Below, piece by piece: positions 51,832 to 60,980 of a stretch of DNA of 64,000 bases. Origin of the DNA: Streptomyces spirodelae (GTDB lineage Bacteria > Actinomycetota > Actinomycetes > Streptomycetales > Streptomycetaceae); the NCBI RefSeq assembly GCF_017676385.1, contig NZ_JAFFZN010000028.1, positions 1 to 64,000 on the forward strand, read 5' to 3'. Position numbers and translations under genes: made by a program. The notes under the pieces were generated by a model. It did not search any database and was not told the origin of the DNA. It saw only the letters and a program-made list of their open reading frames with translations. Numbering within the stretch: the stretch's first letter is position 1; each line of letters begins with the position of its first letter.

Positions 51832-53364
51832 TCACGGCTTGCGGAATCGCCACTGCTGCACGGAGTTGTCCTCGCAGCCGACGATCCTCAGATGGGCGTG
51901 GGCCTTCTTCCTGTCCGCCACGTCCAGGCACAGGTGACCGCTCTTGTGATTGCGGATCCAGTAGGTTCCGTCGGACTGCTTGTCGAACCACCACAGTTGA
52001 TTGTCGTTCTTGGCACGGCAGTGGTACTCGGTCACCGGTGTCGTGGACTTGACGGGACCGAAGGCGGGCAGGTCCAGGCACAGGCCGTCCTTGACGTTGC
52101 GGATCAGGTAGAGGTCGGCATCCCCGGGCCCGGCGTCCTTCTTCTTCAGATCCAGGTGCCAGCGCTGGTTGCCGCCGCGTGCCCCGGCGGAGGTGTCGCA
52201 GGCTCCCTGCTGGACCCGTCCGTCCGGCTTTCCCTTTCCGGTGCCGGGCAGGTCCACGCACTTGCCCGTCCTCCGGTTGACGACCATGGTCGTCCCTGAG
52301 GGGATCTTCGACGGCTTCCCGCGGCTGATCTTCTTGTCGTGGTCACCGCCGCCCGACGAGTCCGTCTCGTGCTGCGGCTCCTCGTCCTCCTCGTCGTCCG
52401 ACGCCTCGTCGGGCTTCGACAGTGACGACTTCGGCTTGTCGGGGTCCTTGTCCTTCTCGTCCTTCTCGTCCTTCTCCGACGGTTTCGAGGAAGGGCTCCC
52501 GGAAGGCGGGTCGGTCGGGTAGCCCGGTGGGGAGGGGCGCACGGTGCCGGACGGGCCACGGCCCTCGTCGGCCTTGGGCTCCTCCAGGTGCTTCCGACTC
52601 GCTCCGTTCTCCTTGTGGCCGTCACTGGCTCCGGCCAGCGCGAGCGGGGTCGTGACGAGTGCCGCCACGGCGATGGCCGTCGTGGCGGCCACCCACGGCT
52701 TCTTGAGCAGGCTGCCCGGCTCGAACTCCTCGTCCGAGCCGCGCGGGCCGCGTGGTCCCGTCCCGCCGGGTCCGGATGACCGCTTCGAGAGCGAGGGCCG
52801 GGGCAGCGAGGGGATGGACGGCCGGGGCAGCGAGGGACGCGGGATGGACGGGACCCGCCGCCTGTCCGCGCCGGAAGCGCCCCCGTCAGGGGGAACCGGC
52901 CCGCCGGATACGCCTGATGCTGCGGCCGGCGTTGCGGCTGCGGTGCTGCCGGTGCCGGTTCGCGCGGCTGCGGCATGCCCGTCGGCGTCCGCGGCCTCCC
53001 CGCCGTGGGCAGCCGCCGTGCCGTTCGCGGCCGGGGGCGCGACCCCGGCCGTGGCGCCGTTCGTGATCGCCGCCGCGGCATCGGCGTCCCGGCCCAGCAG
53101 CCGGCTGGAGCCGTCCGGACCGACCTCGACGCCCACCGCGTATCCCGTGGCGGGGTTGGAAATGGCCGCCGCGACGGGGGACTCGCGGATCTGCGCGTAC
53201 CCGTGCAGGGTGTCGAGAATCGCGGTGTCGAGCGGCTGGTCGCCGATAACCGGCACCGGCTCGCCGTCGATGGTGGCGGAGCCGTCACCATCGATGACCA
53301 CCTCGAAGGGGGCGGCGGACGGCCCGGGCGGGGCGCCCGGCGGCGTCTGCCCGTCCTCGCTCAT
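51832..53364 (-). CDS. Membrane-anchored ricin-type lectin with shared N-terminal domain
   Basis: The 510 residues form a type II membrane protein. Residues 20-90 (FEVVIDGDGSATIDGEPVPV to GPDGSSRLLG) match the domain of the TPR protein at 32594. A Pro-rich cytoplasmic stretch (PSIPRPSLPRPSIPSLPRPS) leads to one membrane helix (WVAATTAIAVAALVTTPLAL near 230). A charged linker with EKDEKDEKDKD repeats follows, then a C-terminal beta-trefoil with QxW-type motifs NQRW, NQLW and VQQW and paired cysteines. It should display a sugar-binding lectin outside the cell, perhaps for contact with a partner cell. GGAAG precedes the ATG. Confidence 0.85.
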   Translation of the reverse strand: MSEDGQTPPGAPPGPSAAPFEVVIDGDGSATIDGEPVPVIGDQPLDTAILDTLHGYAQIRESPVAAAISNPATGYAVGVEVGPDGSSRLLGRDADAAAAITNGATAGVAPPAANGTAAAHGGEAADADGHAAAARTGTGSTAAATPAAASGVSGGPVPPDGGASGADRRRVPSIPRPSLPRPSIPSLPRPSLSKRSSGPGGTGPRGPRGSDEEFEPGSLLKKPWVAATTAIAVAALVTTPLALAGASDGHKENGASRKHLEEPKADEGRGPSGTVRPSPPGYPTDPPSGSPSSKPSEKDEKDEKDKDPDKPKSSLSKPDEASDDEEDEEPQHETDSSGGGDHDKKISRGKPSKIPSGTTMVVNRRTGKCVDLPGTGKGKPDGRVQQGACDTSAGARGGNQRWHLDLKKKDAGPGDADLYLIRNVKDGLCLDLPAFGPVKSTTPVTEYHCRAKNDNQLWWFDKQSDGTYWIRNHKSGHLCLDVADRKKAHAHLRIVGCEDNSVQQWRFRKP

Positions 53365-53461
53365 GTGAACCACTTCCTGACGCTTCGGCTTACGACGAAC
53401 GAACTCAGGGATGGATACGGGCTCTCGGGCACATCGGTTCAGACCCGCACCGGCCGCCCGG

Positions 53462-54946
53462 TCACTTGTTCCACCTCTTGTTGGTGTTGTTGACGTTCAA
53501 CTCCCTTGGAGTCAGGTCCACATGGACCGGGATGCCGGGCCGGCTGCCGACCTTGACCAGGAAGTTGCCGAGGCCGGGCGGGTCTCCCTGACGGTTGCGG
53601 GAACTGTCCCAGGCCGGGGGTGTGGACCAGTCGACCAGCAGTCGCTTCTCCACCTCCGTCAGCTCCACCACCTGGCCGAGTTGCGGCATCTCGGCCGGAG
53701 GCAGACCGGCGCAGACCACCATGCCCGCACGCTCGACGAAGCCCTTGGCCTTGATGCGGTCCTCCTCGGTGGGCAGGGCGAGCAGGTCGCCGATGGTGTG
53801 GGTCACCATGGCCAGGCCCACCCCGCGCTGCCGGTCCAGCCGGGTGAGCGCGTTGACCCGGTCGACCAAGCCCCGGCCGGCCTGCAGTACCCGCCACAAC
53901 TCGTCCATGACCAGGAAGTAGTTGCGCTGCGGCTCCAGTCCGGCGTCCGCGAGGGCATGGGCCGCGGAGACCGCGCCGAAGCCATAGGACCAGCACGACA
54001 GCAGGGCGGCGGCCTGGAGCAGGGTCTCGCTGTCGTCGATGTGGCTGACGTCGAAGCACACCGGACGGTCGAGTTTCATCGGCTCCGTGGTGGGGCGGGC
54101 GAAGGAGTCCCCCAGTACGCCGTCACCGAGCAGCGCGGTCAGCGAGGCTTCCAGGTTCTCGGTGATGTCCCAGTACCGCGTGATGTCGCCGCGGTCCAGG
54201 GCGACGGCACGCACCGGCTCCGGGGCGTCCTTGATGACCTGCACCAGATCGGCGAGCACCGGTGTCCGGCCACGGGCGTGCCGGTCGTCGAGGACGTCCA
54301 GCGCGGCGGCGAGGATGGTCTCCTCACGGTCGCTGGGCGGCTCCGAGCGCAGGATGGTCAGCAGCGCCGAGACCATGTGCAGCCGGCGGCTGTGAGTACC
54401 GGCGAGCAGCTGCCGACGTGCTGATCCGGTGAGGCGCGCGGCTGCGGCCGTGGACTCCCCGGGGTCGAGGACGTTGAGGTGCCCGCGTCCCCGGCCCAGG
54501 CTGATGACCTGTCCGCCGATCGCCCGGATCAGGTCGACGTAGTCGGGCTTGAGATCGCCGAAGACGAGCGGGTGGACGCCGTAGCCGGACAGGCCGAGCG
54601 CCATCCGCCGCACCACCGTTGACTTGCCGAGTCCGGGGCGGCCGAGCACGAACATAGAGGGGTTGGCCAGCAGCCCTGTCCGCATGAACCAGCTCACCGG
54701 GTCGCAGCACACGGTGGCCCCGGAGTCCAGGTCGCGGCCGAGCGGCACCCCGACCATCGGGGTTCCGGCACCGGCACCGAACGGCCACAGCCCGCAGACC
54801 TGTACGGAGGTGCCGCGCCATTCGGGAGCGGCGTCGATGTAGCCGACCATGCCGCCGCCCCGGCCGGGCCAGCCCCGCGCGGTGGCCTGCGGCCGGCTGG
54901 AGGGGGCGGCGTTGCGGGCCCGCGTCTTGTCTGTCCTGGGTGCCAT
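53462..54946 (-). CDS. VirB4-like ATPase, right copy
   Basis: The 494 residues align throughout with the left copy at 40058: Walker A LGRPGLGKSTVVRRM, LVFGDLKPDYVDLIRAIGGQ, Walker B FLVMDELWRVLQAG, then AKGFVERAGMVVCAGLP and FLVKVGSRPGIPV. Both also share an N-terminal ARGWPGRGGGMVG-like motif. It would energise the right T4SS-like set. It is the last gene of that operon, and no VirD4 follows, unlike on the left. Differences are spread along the whole length, so the duplication is old. Confidence 0.92.
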   Translation of the reverse strand: MAPRTDKTRARNAAPSSRPQATARGWPGRGGGMVGYIDAAPEWRGTSVQVCGLWPFGAGAGTPMVGVPLGRDLDSGATVCCDPVSWFMRTGLLANPSMFVLGRPGLGKSTVVRRMALGLSGYGVHPLVFGDLKPDYVDLIRAIGGQVISLGRGRGHLNVLDPGESTAAAARLTGSARRQLLAGTHSRRLHMVSALLTILRSEPPSDREETILAAALDVLDDRHARGRTPVLADLVQVIKDAPEPVRAVALDRGDITRYWDITENLEASLTALLGDGVLGDSFARPTTEPMKLDRPVCFDVSHIDDSETLLQAAALLSCWSYGFGAVSAAHALADAGLEPQRNYFLVMDELWRVLQAGRGLVDRVNALTRLDRQRGVGLAMVTHTIGDLLALPTEEDRIKAKGFVERAGMVVCAGLPPAEMPQLGQVVELTEVEKRLLVDWSTPPAWDSSRNRQGDPPGLGNFLVKVGSRPGIPVHVDLTPRELNVNNTNKRWNK

Positions 54947-55030
54947 CGATTCTCCTGTGCCTGGCCGTTTCCGGCGGGCCTTGTCGCGGCAAAGGGGTGC
55001 CGCTGCCCGTCGTCCGCGGGCTGCGGGTAC

Positions 55031-55075
55031 GTTGTGGCTTGTCGCGCAGTTCCCCGCGCCACTGACGGGGCGCGG
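55031..55075. repeat. Streptomyces dispersed intergenic repeat
   Basis: GTTGTGGCTTGTCGCGCAG, then TTCCCCGCGCC and GACGGGGCGCGG, match a short repeat I know from intergenic regions across Streptomyces genomes. It can fold (CGCGCAGTTCCCCGCG). It fills most of the gap between the right SCO6880-type and VirB4-type genes. Confidence 0.7.
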
Positions 55076-55080
55076 TACAC

Positions 55081-56580
55081 CTACATCGCGTCCCGTACCG
55101 TCTGCGGCAGGGCGGTGTGCAAAGGCAGCACCAGGCCCAGCGGCAGCGCCGCGGCGAACGCCGCGGCCTGCGAGCCGTAGACGGGGCGGACCGCGATCCG
55201 GGCCGCGGGCGCCAGGTTGTCCACGGCGGCGGTCGCCCTGGGCAGCTCCTCGGCCGAGTCGACGGTGGCAGTGATCAGCAGACCGAACTGGATCACCCCG
55301 TGCCCCTGGGCCTGTTCCTCGGTCGCCTTCCTGGCCGCGACCACCTCCGCGTCGTCGCTCGCCCGGCCGAGGGGCGACTGCTGGGCGGTGAACAGGGCGT
55401 TCTTGTAGTCCTGTTGGACGACGCGGGCGCCCTCGGCGCGGCTGTGCGGACGGTAGAGCAGGGTGACGCGCTTGCGGGCGATGTCGCGGTTGGGCTGCAC
55501 CAGGCCGGTCAGTACGTTGGAGAACACCTCGCCCTGCGGTGCCTCCGTCATGGCCCAGGTGATGCTGTGCACCCCGTCGTGCCGGTAGTGGTCCCACGCC
55601 TCCTGGGCCGCGGTGGGTCCGGCCTCGTCCCAGGTCAGTCCGGTACCGCCGGCGGCACGGGCCTCCTCCACCAACTGGGCGACGGTCGGGTCGTAGGCCA
55701 CCCGCACGGCCTCGGCGAGCTCGGTCGCGGTCATCGGTACGGCTGTTCCCGCGCCGGTGGTGGACAGCCCGGCGGTCAGGCCCGGCAGCCGGGTGCCGAT
55801 GTGCACCGCCATCTCCTCGACGTTGCGACGGGGCGCACCGGGGCGGGCCGCGCCTGAATAGGTCAGCGCGATCCGGGTGCTGATCTGCGCCGAGCCGCTG
55901 GGATAGGCGGCAACCACGTCCCGGAGCATGGCCCGCGCCAACTCCGGGGCGTCCTCGGCTGAGTTGGCGCCGATCTCCTGCTGGAGACGCACGCCGGAAT
56001 CGGGCGCCGTCTCCACCGTGACGCTCGCGGCGACGAGCCCCGGCTCGGTGCCCAGCGCCGACAGCCACTGGCCCCAGTGGGCCACCCAGTTGTCGACCTG
56101 CCGCTCGTCGACCAGCGCCGCACCGTCGGCGTCGCAGGAGACGACGACCGTGTGGTGGTTGGTCGCCGGAACAGTGATCATGGCGAACGGGCGGCCGTAG
56201 CCGTCCTGCGCCTCGCTGAGTGAGGACTGCGAGGCCAGCCCCGGCAGGCGGCACGTACCGCCTCCGGCCCGGCCCAACGGGCCCGACCGGTAGAGATTGC
56301 CCCCCGAGGACGTGGTGCGCCACCAGGCCAGGCGGACGGCAGCGCGCTGCATCACCGTTCGGCCGTGCCGGTCACGCAGCGCCAGCGGGGCCATGACCAC
56401 CGCGAGGAACACGGCCAGTGCCAGCGCGACCCACAGAGAGATCAGCGTGCTGAGGACGACGCCGATCAGGCCGCCGAACAGCAGCAGGGTCGCCCCCAGG
56501 GACAGGCCCCGCAGTCCGGAGGCGCGCGGTTTACGGAAGTTGCCGTAGGTGCGCGGGCTGTGTGTTTCAGTCGCTGCCAC
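55081..56580 (-). CDS. SCO6880-family protein (PrgI plus VirB4-N-like), right copy
   Basis: The 499 residues start PRTYGNFRKPRASGLRGLSL, then two membrane helices (TLLLFGGLIGVVLSTLISLW, VALALAVFLAVVMAPLAL), and a cytoplasmic VirB4-N-like domain with DERQVDNWVAHWGQWLSALG, VETAPDSG, KRVTLLYRPHSRAEGARVVQ and LLITATVDSAEELPRATAA. Length and order equal the left copy (498 residues). Its first codons overlap the end of the upstream VirB6-like gene by 14 bases, so the pair is translationally coupled. No Walker motif is present. Confidence 0.88.
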   Translation of the reverse strand: MAATETHSPRTYGNFRKPRASGLRGLSLGATLLLFGGLIGVVLSTLISLWVALALAVFLAVVMAPLALRDRHGRTVMQRAAVRLAWWRTTSSGGNLYRSGPLGRAGGGTCRLPGLASQSSLSEAQDGYGRPFAMITVPATNHHTVVVSCDADGAALVDERQVDNWVAHWGQWLSALGTEPGLVAASVTVETAPDSGVRLQQEIGANSAEDAPELARAMLRDVVAAYPSGSAQISTRIALTYSGAARPGAPRRNVEEMAVHIGTRLPGLTAGLSTTGAGTAVPMTATELAEAVRVAYDPTVAQLVEEARAAGGTGLTWDEAGPTAAQEAWDHYRHDGVHSITWAMTEAPQGEVFSNVLTGLVQPNRDIARKRVTLLYRPHSRAEGARVVQQDYKNALFTAQQSPLGRASDDAEVVAARKATEEQAQGHGVIQFGLLITATVDSAEELPRATAAVDNLAPAARIAVRPVYGSQAAAFAAALPLGLVLPLHTALPQTVRDAM

Positions 56581-57985
56581 GGGATGTTCCTCGCTGGTCG
56601 TCGTAACGGTGCGGGTCGGTCTTCGACAGCGCGGAGGAGATCAACTCCTCGGCGGGGTCGGCGGGGTCGGCGGGGTCGGCGGGGTCGGCGGGACGAGCCG
56701 GGGCGACCGCTCGGGCGGGGTCGGCATCGACCGGGGCGGCGGAGACCGCGGACGGTGGCGGCTCGTCGGGCCGGGTCCGCGAGGCCGTCGGGGGTGGTTG
56801 CCCCGCGCCCGCCCGTCGTCCGTCGGCGGGGGCGTGTTCGGAGCCCGACGTCCTGCCGTGGAGGCCGGCGCTCCCCGCGGGCGGGCGGCCGCCCGCGGCA
56901 GTGCGGGGCCTGTTGTACGCGCCGGTGGCTTCCGCCCGCTCCCGGCTCAGGGCCGCTCCGGACACCGAGCGGCCGGCGGCGGGCCCCCGCAACTGCGGCA
57001 CGGCCTGCGCCCCGGTGGCCACGGTCCGGCCGCCACCGGCGCCGGACCTGGTGCCACGGCCGAGGCCCGCGGCCGTCGCCTGCACGGCAGGGGCCGCCAG
57101 CCGCAGCAGCGCGGGAAGGGTGAAGCAGGCCAGCACCAGCAGGACGACACCGGAGACCATGGAGATGATCTCGTTGCCCTCTCCGCCTTGGCCCGGCCCC
57201 GTCCCCGTCATCGAGAAAGCGGCCGCGTACACGATCGCCGCGGTCGGCTTGTAGAGGACGAAAGCGATCAGCCAGCCCACGGACTTGCGGAACCAGGCCC
57301 GGCCGGCGGGCGTGGAGCTGGCGGCGGCGGACAGCGGGAGCATACCGGTGAGGATCACCAGCATGGCCACCCGGACGATCATCAGCGCGATCTGCGTCAG
57401 ACTGCCGCCGATCACCAGCAGGGACATGATCAGCACCAGGAAGGAGGAGTCACTGCCCCCCAGGGCGAGCATCGCCGAGACGCGGTCGTCGAACTCCTTC
57501 ACGCACTGCTGGACCGGCTCCCCGTCCGGGCTGACCTGCCGGCAGCCGGTGGACCTGTCGATGATCCAGACACTGAACCGGTCGCCCGCCACGGTCAGCA
57601 GATTGACGGCGGCCACCCCGGCCGAGGAGACGAGCACCAGATTGAGCAGCCCCTGCACGGCCTGCCTGCCGGGTTCGCCACGGCGCTGCCAGGCTATGTG
57701 CCCGGCCGCGATGATCAGACACAGGACGGCGGTGAAGGTGGTGAACCAGAGGGTGGAGCCGCGCAGGAACGCCACTGGACCGCTGTCGAAACTCAGCACA
57801 GGGCTCTCGACCTGCGTCCACGCGCTGCCGAGCGCCTTGACCGTGGAGGCCGCCGCCTCGGCGGCACTGTCCACGATGTTGTCGAACGCGCTGTCGCCGA
57901 GGTCCTTCGGGCTCGTGCCCTTGCCCTCCCCCACGCAGTATCCCCCGACGGTTGGGCCCACCCAGCCGAAATCGCAGCCCGCCAT
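56567..57985 (-). CDS. SCO6881-family VirB6/TrbL-like polytopic protein, right copy
   Basis: The product of 472 residues has about six membrane helices (LWFTTFTAVLCLIIAAGHIA, LLNLVLVSSAGVAAVNLLTV, SFLVLIMSLLVIGGSLTQIA, VRVAMLVILTGMLPLSAAAS, SVGWLIAFVLYKPTAAIVYA, VSGVVLLVLACFTLPALLRL) and a long disordered tail. The tail includes (DPA)n encoded by a 9-base tandem repeat near 56655-56695, where strain-to-strain length change is likely. It matches the left copy in helix order and in the ALLRL/ALLKL end of the last helix. ATG overlaps the VirB8-like stop by one base. Confidence 0.88.
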   Translation of the reverse strand: MAGCDFGWVGPTVGGYCVGEGKGTSPKDLGDSAFDNIVDSAAEAAASTVKALGSAWTQVESPVLSFDSGPVAFLRGSTLWFTTFTAVLCLIIAAGHIAWQRRGEPGRQAVQGLLNLVLVSSAGVAAVNLLTVAGDRFSVWIIDRSTGCRQVSPDGEPVQQCVKEFDDRVSAMLALGGSDSSFLVLIMSLLVIGGSLTQIALMIVRVAMLVILTGMLPLSAAASSTPAGRAWFRKSVGWLIAFVLYKPTAAIVYAAAFSMTGTGPGQGGEGNEIISMVSGVVLLVLACFTLPALLRLAAPAVQATAAGLGRGTRSGAGGGRTVATGAQAVPQLRGPAAGRSVSGAALSRERAEATGAYNRPRTAAGGRPPAGSAGLHGRTSGSEHAPADGRRAGAGQPPPTASRTRPDEPPPSAVSAAPVDADPARAVAPARPADPADPADPADPAEELISSALSKTDPHRYDDQRGTSRGSD

Positions 57986-58809
57986 CACACACCGCCCCAC
58001 TTGACGAATCCGGCGAGGGAATCGACGGGAGCGGGCGCCGCGGGGTCGGCCGGATACTCCAGCCGCCAGTCCCCGTCCCGCCACAGTGCGGTCGTGGTGG
58101 CGGCCTGCATCCTGCCGTCCGGGAACCGCCACACGGTCTGGATCACCGCCGTGCCGCTGGTGTACGTGATGAACTTGAACCCGGCGATCTGCCCCTGCGC
58201 GGCGCGGTCCTGGGCCTCCTGGGCCTGCGGGTCGGCCGTCTTCTCCGACTCCGTCCGCGCCTCGATGTAGGACTGGCGGCCCGCGCCGACGGTCTGCGCA
58301 CGGGTCACTTTCCGCCAGTCGTCGGCGGCCAGATACCGCACGCTGATCTGACTGGTCGCCAGCAGTGCGCCGAGGGGGGTGTGCGCGTAGCAGCGCGCGA
58401 CGTCCCCGTCCACGACGGCGGGGCCCGCTGCCTTCGACGCGGGGAGGGCGACGGTGTGGAACAGCTTCCATGCCACGCCCTCGGGGGCTGCGCTGAGCAC
58501 GTCGTCCTGCCGCTCGTCCAACTCGGGGCAGGAGGAGCCGCCGTGCGACGAGTTCCCGTCCCCTGACGAGGTGTCGCCGTCCGTCTCGCCGTCCCCGGTG
58601 CGGGCGGGTGCCTTCTCACTCCTCGCCGGCTCGGAGGCGCTGCCGGGGCCACCACCCCGGTCTGAGGAGTCCGCGGAGCCGGAGGAGACCAGCACCGCCA
58701 CTCCGATGACGGCCACGAAGCCGACGAACGCCATCGCGAAGACGAACCCCGTCCGCAGCCATGGACTGCGCGGCTCGTCGGTGCCCGCACGGTTGTCGGA
58801 CTCTGCCAT
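57985..58809 (-). CDS. VirB8-like membrane-anchored protein, right copy
   Basis: The 274 residues have one membrane helix (FVFAMAFVGFVAVIGVAVLV), a disordered linker, and an extracytoplasmic domain: EGVAWKLFHTVALPAS, ARCYAHTPLGALLATSQIS, ADDWRKVTRAQTV, LWRDGDWRLEYP, ending AGFVKWGGV. These match the left copy at 36175. The ATG at 58809 is preferred although its GGAAGG is close; ATGs at 58821 and 58836 are alternatives. It likely links the inner-membrane channel to the outside. Confidence 0.8.
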   Translation of the reverse strand: MAESDNRAGTDEPRSPWLRTGFVFAMAFVGFVAVIGVAVLVSSGSADSSDRGGGPGSASEPARSEKAPARTGDGETDGDTSSGDGNSSHGGSSCPELDERQDDVLSAAPEGVAWKLFHTVALPASKAAGPAVVDGDVARCYAHTPLGALLATSQISVRYLAADDWRKVTRAQTVGAGRQSYIEARTESEKTADPQAQEAQDRAAQGQIAGFKFITYTSGTAVIQTVWRFPDGRMQAATTTALWRDGDWRLEYPADPAAPAPVDSLAGFVKWGGV

Positions 58810-58875
58810 GTCCCTTCCCATCCCTGTGATCCGCATCGTCTGCGCCGCCCGCCGGCGCTGCTGGTCGAGGTGGAG

Positions 58876-59193
58876 TCAGACCAGTGCGCCGACCAGGCCG
58901 GAGGCGGAACCGACGAGCAGGCATGCCCCCAGCACGTAGCCGAGTCCCTTGGCGTGCTCGCGACCGCCGCCCTTGGAGTGGTCGAGAGCCATCCGCGCCG
59001 CGACGCCGAAGATGCCCGCGACGCACAGCGCGGTGACGGTCCAGGCCACCCACTTGAGCACCGTCAGCAAGCCGTCGGCTCCCGGTGGGGCCGCTCCACC
59101 GCCGACGTCGGGCGGCCCGGACGGCGCCGGGTCGGCGGCGAGGTGCGCGAGATCCTGTGCGGCGACCGAGGCGGCCGCCAACAGACTGGACAT
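58876..59193 (-). CDS. VirB2-like small membrane protein, right copy
   Basis: The 105 residues have an N-terminal Ala/Pro-rich part and two membrane helices (LLTVLKWVAWTVTALCVAGI and LGYVLGACLLVGSASGLVGA) joined by a basic loop (MALDHSKGGGREHAKG). The plan equals the two left copies. AAGGGGAAACCGC precedes the ATG. It lies 11 bases after the DUF6668 gene. Confidence 0.75.
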   Translation of the reverse strand: MSSLLAAASVAAQDLAHLAADPAPSGPPDVGGGAAPPGADGLLTVLKWVAWTVTALCVAGIFGVAARMALDHSKGGGREHAKGLGYVLGACLLVGSASGLVGALV

Positions 59194-59204
59194 GCGGTTT
59201 CCCC

Positions 59205-59816
59205 TTACGCGGGTCGGGTGAGTCGGGTCAGGTCGCGGGCGAGTGGCGCGCACTCCTTGGGGACGTGCGCCGTGGGTGGTTCACCGAGGCGCCACTGCTC
59301 GACCCAGGGGATCTCCCACAGCCGGGGCACTGTGCCCGAGACGAGGGACAGCAGGTCCCGCAGGACACGGGGGCGACGGCCGGGGGCGTCCGCGACGACG
59401 ACCAGGCCGAGCAACTCCACCCCGGTGACCAGTTGCGAGGCCCACTGCTGGGCGGCGCTCTGCACCGCCTGAAGGCCCCCCGCGTCGGAACGCGCGACGA
59501 GCACCACCGGCTGCGGCTGCTCAGCCGCGGGCCAGGCCCGGCCCGCGTCCCGGCCGCCCGGCACGGCCTGCCCCAGTGTGGTGACCCCGGCGCCCCCGTG
59601 GACGCCCAGCCACCACCAGCCGGGGCCGGTGACCGGCTGCGGCGCGGTGACGGGCAGCACACGGTCGGGCGCCGGAACTCCGGCTCCCTGGGGTGCGGTA
59701 GGCCCTGTCGGCGCTGTCAGCACGTCCTGAACCGATCGTCGCGGCTCCCCGTTGTTGCCCTCCGAGGGACGGGCCGGAGACAGCCAAGGGTTGGAAACCG
59801 GCGCTTCCCCGGCCAT
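59205..59816 (-). CDS. DUF6668-type (MinD/ParA-like) protein, right copy
   Basis: The product of 203 residues has a Pro-rich start and a compact domain with WWWLGVHGGAGVTTLGQAVP, VVLVARSDAGGLQAVQSAAQ, ELLGLVVVADAPGRRPRVLR and WEIPWVEQWRLGE. Each motif has a match in the left copy (AHGGAGTTTL, LVARTHASGL, VVLVADAPGR, VPWVPAWRGE). The ATG at 59816 has AAGGGAGAGG; an ATG at 59861 lacks one. It is the first gene of the right operon and is divergent from the bifunctional wall hydrolase. Confidence 0.8.
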   Translation of the reverse strand: MAGEAPVSNPWLSPARPSEGNNGEPRRSVQDVLTAPTGPTAPQGAGVPAPDRVLPVTAPQPVTGPGWWWLGVHGGAGVTTLGQAVPGGRDAGRAWPAAEQPQPVVLVARSDAGGLQAVQSAAQQWASQLVTGVELLGLVVVADAPGRRPRVLRDLLSLVSGTVPRLWEIPWVEQWRLGEPPTAHVPKECAPLARDLTRLTRPA

Positions 59817-59948
59817 GGCCTCTCCCTTCGTCGGCGCAGCAAACGCCGCATTTCCGCTCATACGTTGTCAAGCAGGCCCACACACTGAATATCGGCTGCC
59901 GGTCCACATACGGACGTTTCATCGAACTGGTTCAAGAGAGGGGGGCTG

Positions 59949-60980
59949 ATGACCACGACCGCGGTGAGGTTGGCGGGCTGTGCGCTCGCCGGGCTGCTCA
60001 CCCTGCTGGTCAGCCTGTCCGTCGTCGCGGCAGCGGGCGAGGAGGAGAACGGCGCTCCTACGGGATTTGTGACGGCGCTCGACGCCGACCGCGTCCCGGC
60101 GGAGTACGTACGGTGGGTCGAGCGGGCCGGCAAGGAGTGTGAAGAGGTCAGCGCTCCGCTGATCGCCGCGCAGATCGACGCCGAGTCGGGCTGGAATCCG
60201 AAGGCGCTCAGCTCCGCCGGAGCCGAGGGGCTGAGCCAGTTCCTCCCCGGCACCTGGAAGACCTGGGGAGTGGACGCGGCGGGCCGGGACGGCAGCGCCG
60301 AACCGGACGGCACCGCGGACCCGTTCACTCCGGGCGACGCCATCATGACCCAGGCCCGCTACGACTGCTGGCTCGCGGACAAGGTCAAGAAGCTGCGGCT
60401 GGAGGGCGACCCGACGCGACTGCTCCTCGCCGCCTACAACGCGGGCCCCGGCACCATCGAGGAATTCGGCGGGCTGCCGCCCTATCCGGAGACACAGAAC
60501 TACGTAGCCAAGATCATCACATCGATGACCGGCTACTCGGGAGATGTGACGGGTGAGGAGGGCGGCCCGTTCGGCGACCGGGTGGTGGCCTACGCCAAGA
60601 AGTGGCTCGGCACCCCGTACGCATGGGGCGGCGGCGGTCCGGAAGGCCCGGGGAGGGGGTTCGCACAGGGCGCGGGCACCGTCGGATTCGACTGTTCCAG
60701 TCTGGTGCAGGCCGCCGTCTACCACGCGAGCAGCGGCAGGACACTCCTGCCCCGCACCTCCCAGGTCCAGGTCACCGAGGGCCGGTCGGTGGCCCGCGAC
60801 GAGATGCGGCCGGGCGACGTGATCGGTTTCGACCTGCACGGCAGCTACGACCACATCGGCATCTACATCGGAGGCGGGCAGTTCATCCACGCGCCGAAGA
60901 CCGGTGACGTGGTGAAGATCAGCGAGCTCGACGACGACTACTACGCAAGCAGGCCCCAGAAGGTGAGGCGGTTCGGATGA
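59949..60980 (+). CDS. Bifunctional lytic transglycosylase / NlpC-P60 endopeptidase
   Basis: The 343 residues have a signal or anchor helix (LAGCALAGLLTLLVSLSVVA), a transglycosylase domain (LIAAQIDAESGWNPKALSSA with catalytic Glu, AEGLSQFLPGTWKTWG, LLLAAYNAGPGTIEEFGG) and a C-terminal NlpC/P60 domain with Cys in VGFDCSSLVQAAVY, His in YDHIGIYIGGGQFIHA and KTGDVV. It should open the peptidoglycan for the T4SS-like machine. It mirrors the single-domain transglycosylase at 33627 but adds the peptidase. GAGAGGGGGCTG precedes the ATG. Confidence 0.93.
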   Translation: MTTTAVRLAGCALAGLLTLLVSLSVVAAAGEEENGAPTGFVTALDADRVPAEYVRWVERAGKECEEVSAPLIAAQIDAESGWNPKALSSAGAEGLSQFLPGTWKTWGVDAAGRDGSAEPDGTADPFTPGDAIMTQARYDCWLADKVKKLRLEGDPTRLLLAAYNAGPGTIEEFGGLPPYPETQNYVAKIITSMTGYSGDVTGEEGGPFGDRVVAYAKKWLGTPYAWGGGGPEGPGRGFAQGAGTVGFDCSSLVQAAVYHASSGRTLLPRTSQVQVTEGRSVARDEMRPGDVIGFDLHGSYDHIGIYIGGGQFIHAPKTGDVVKISELDDDYYASRPQKVRRFG

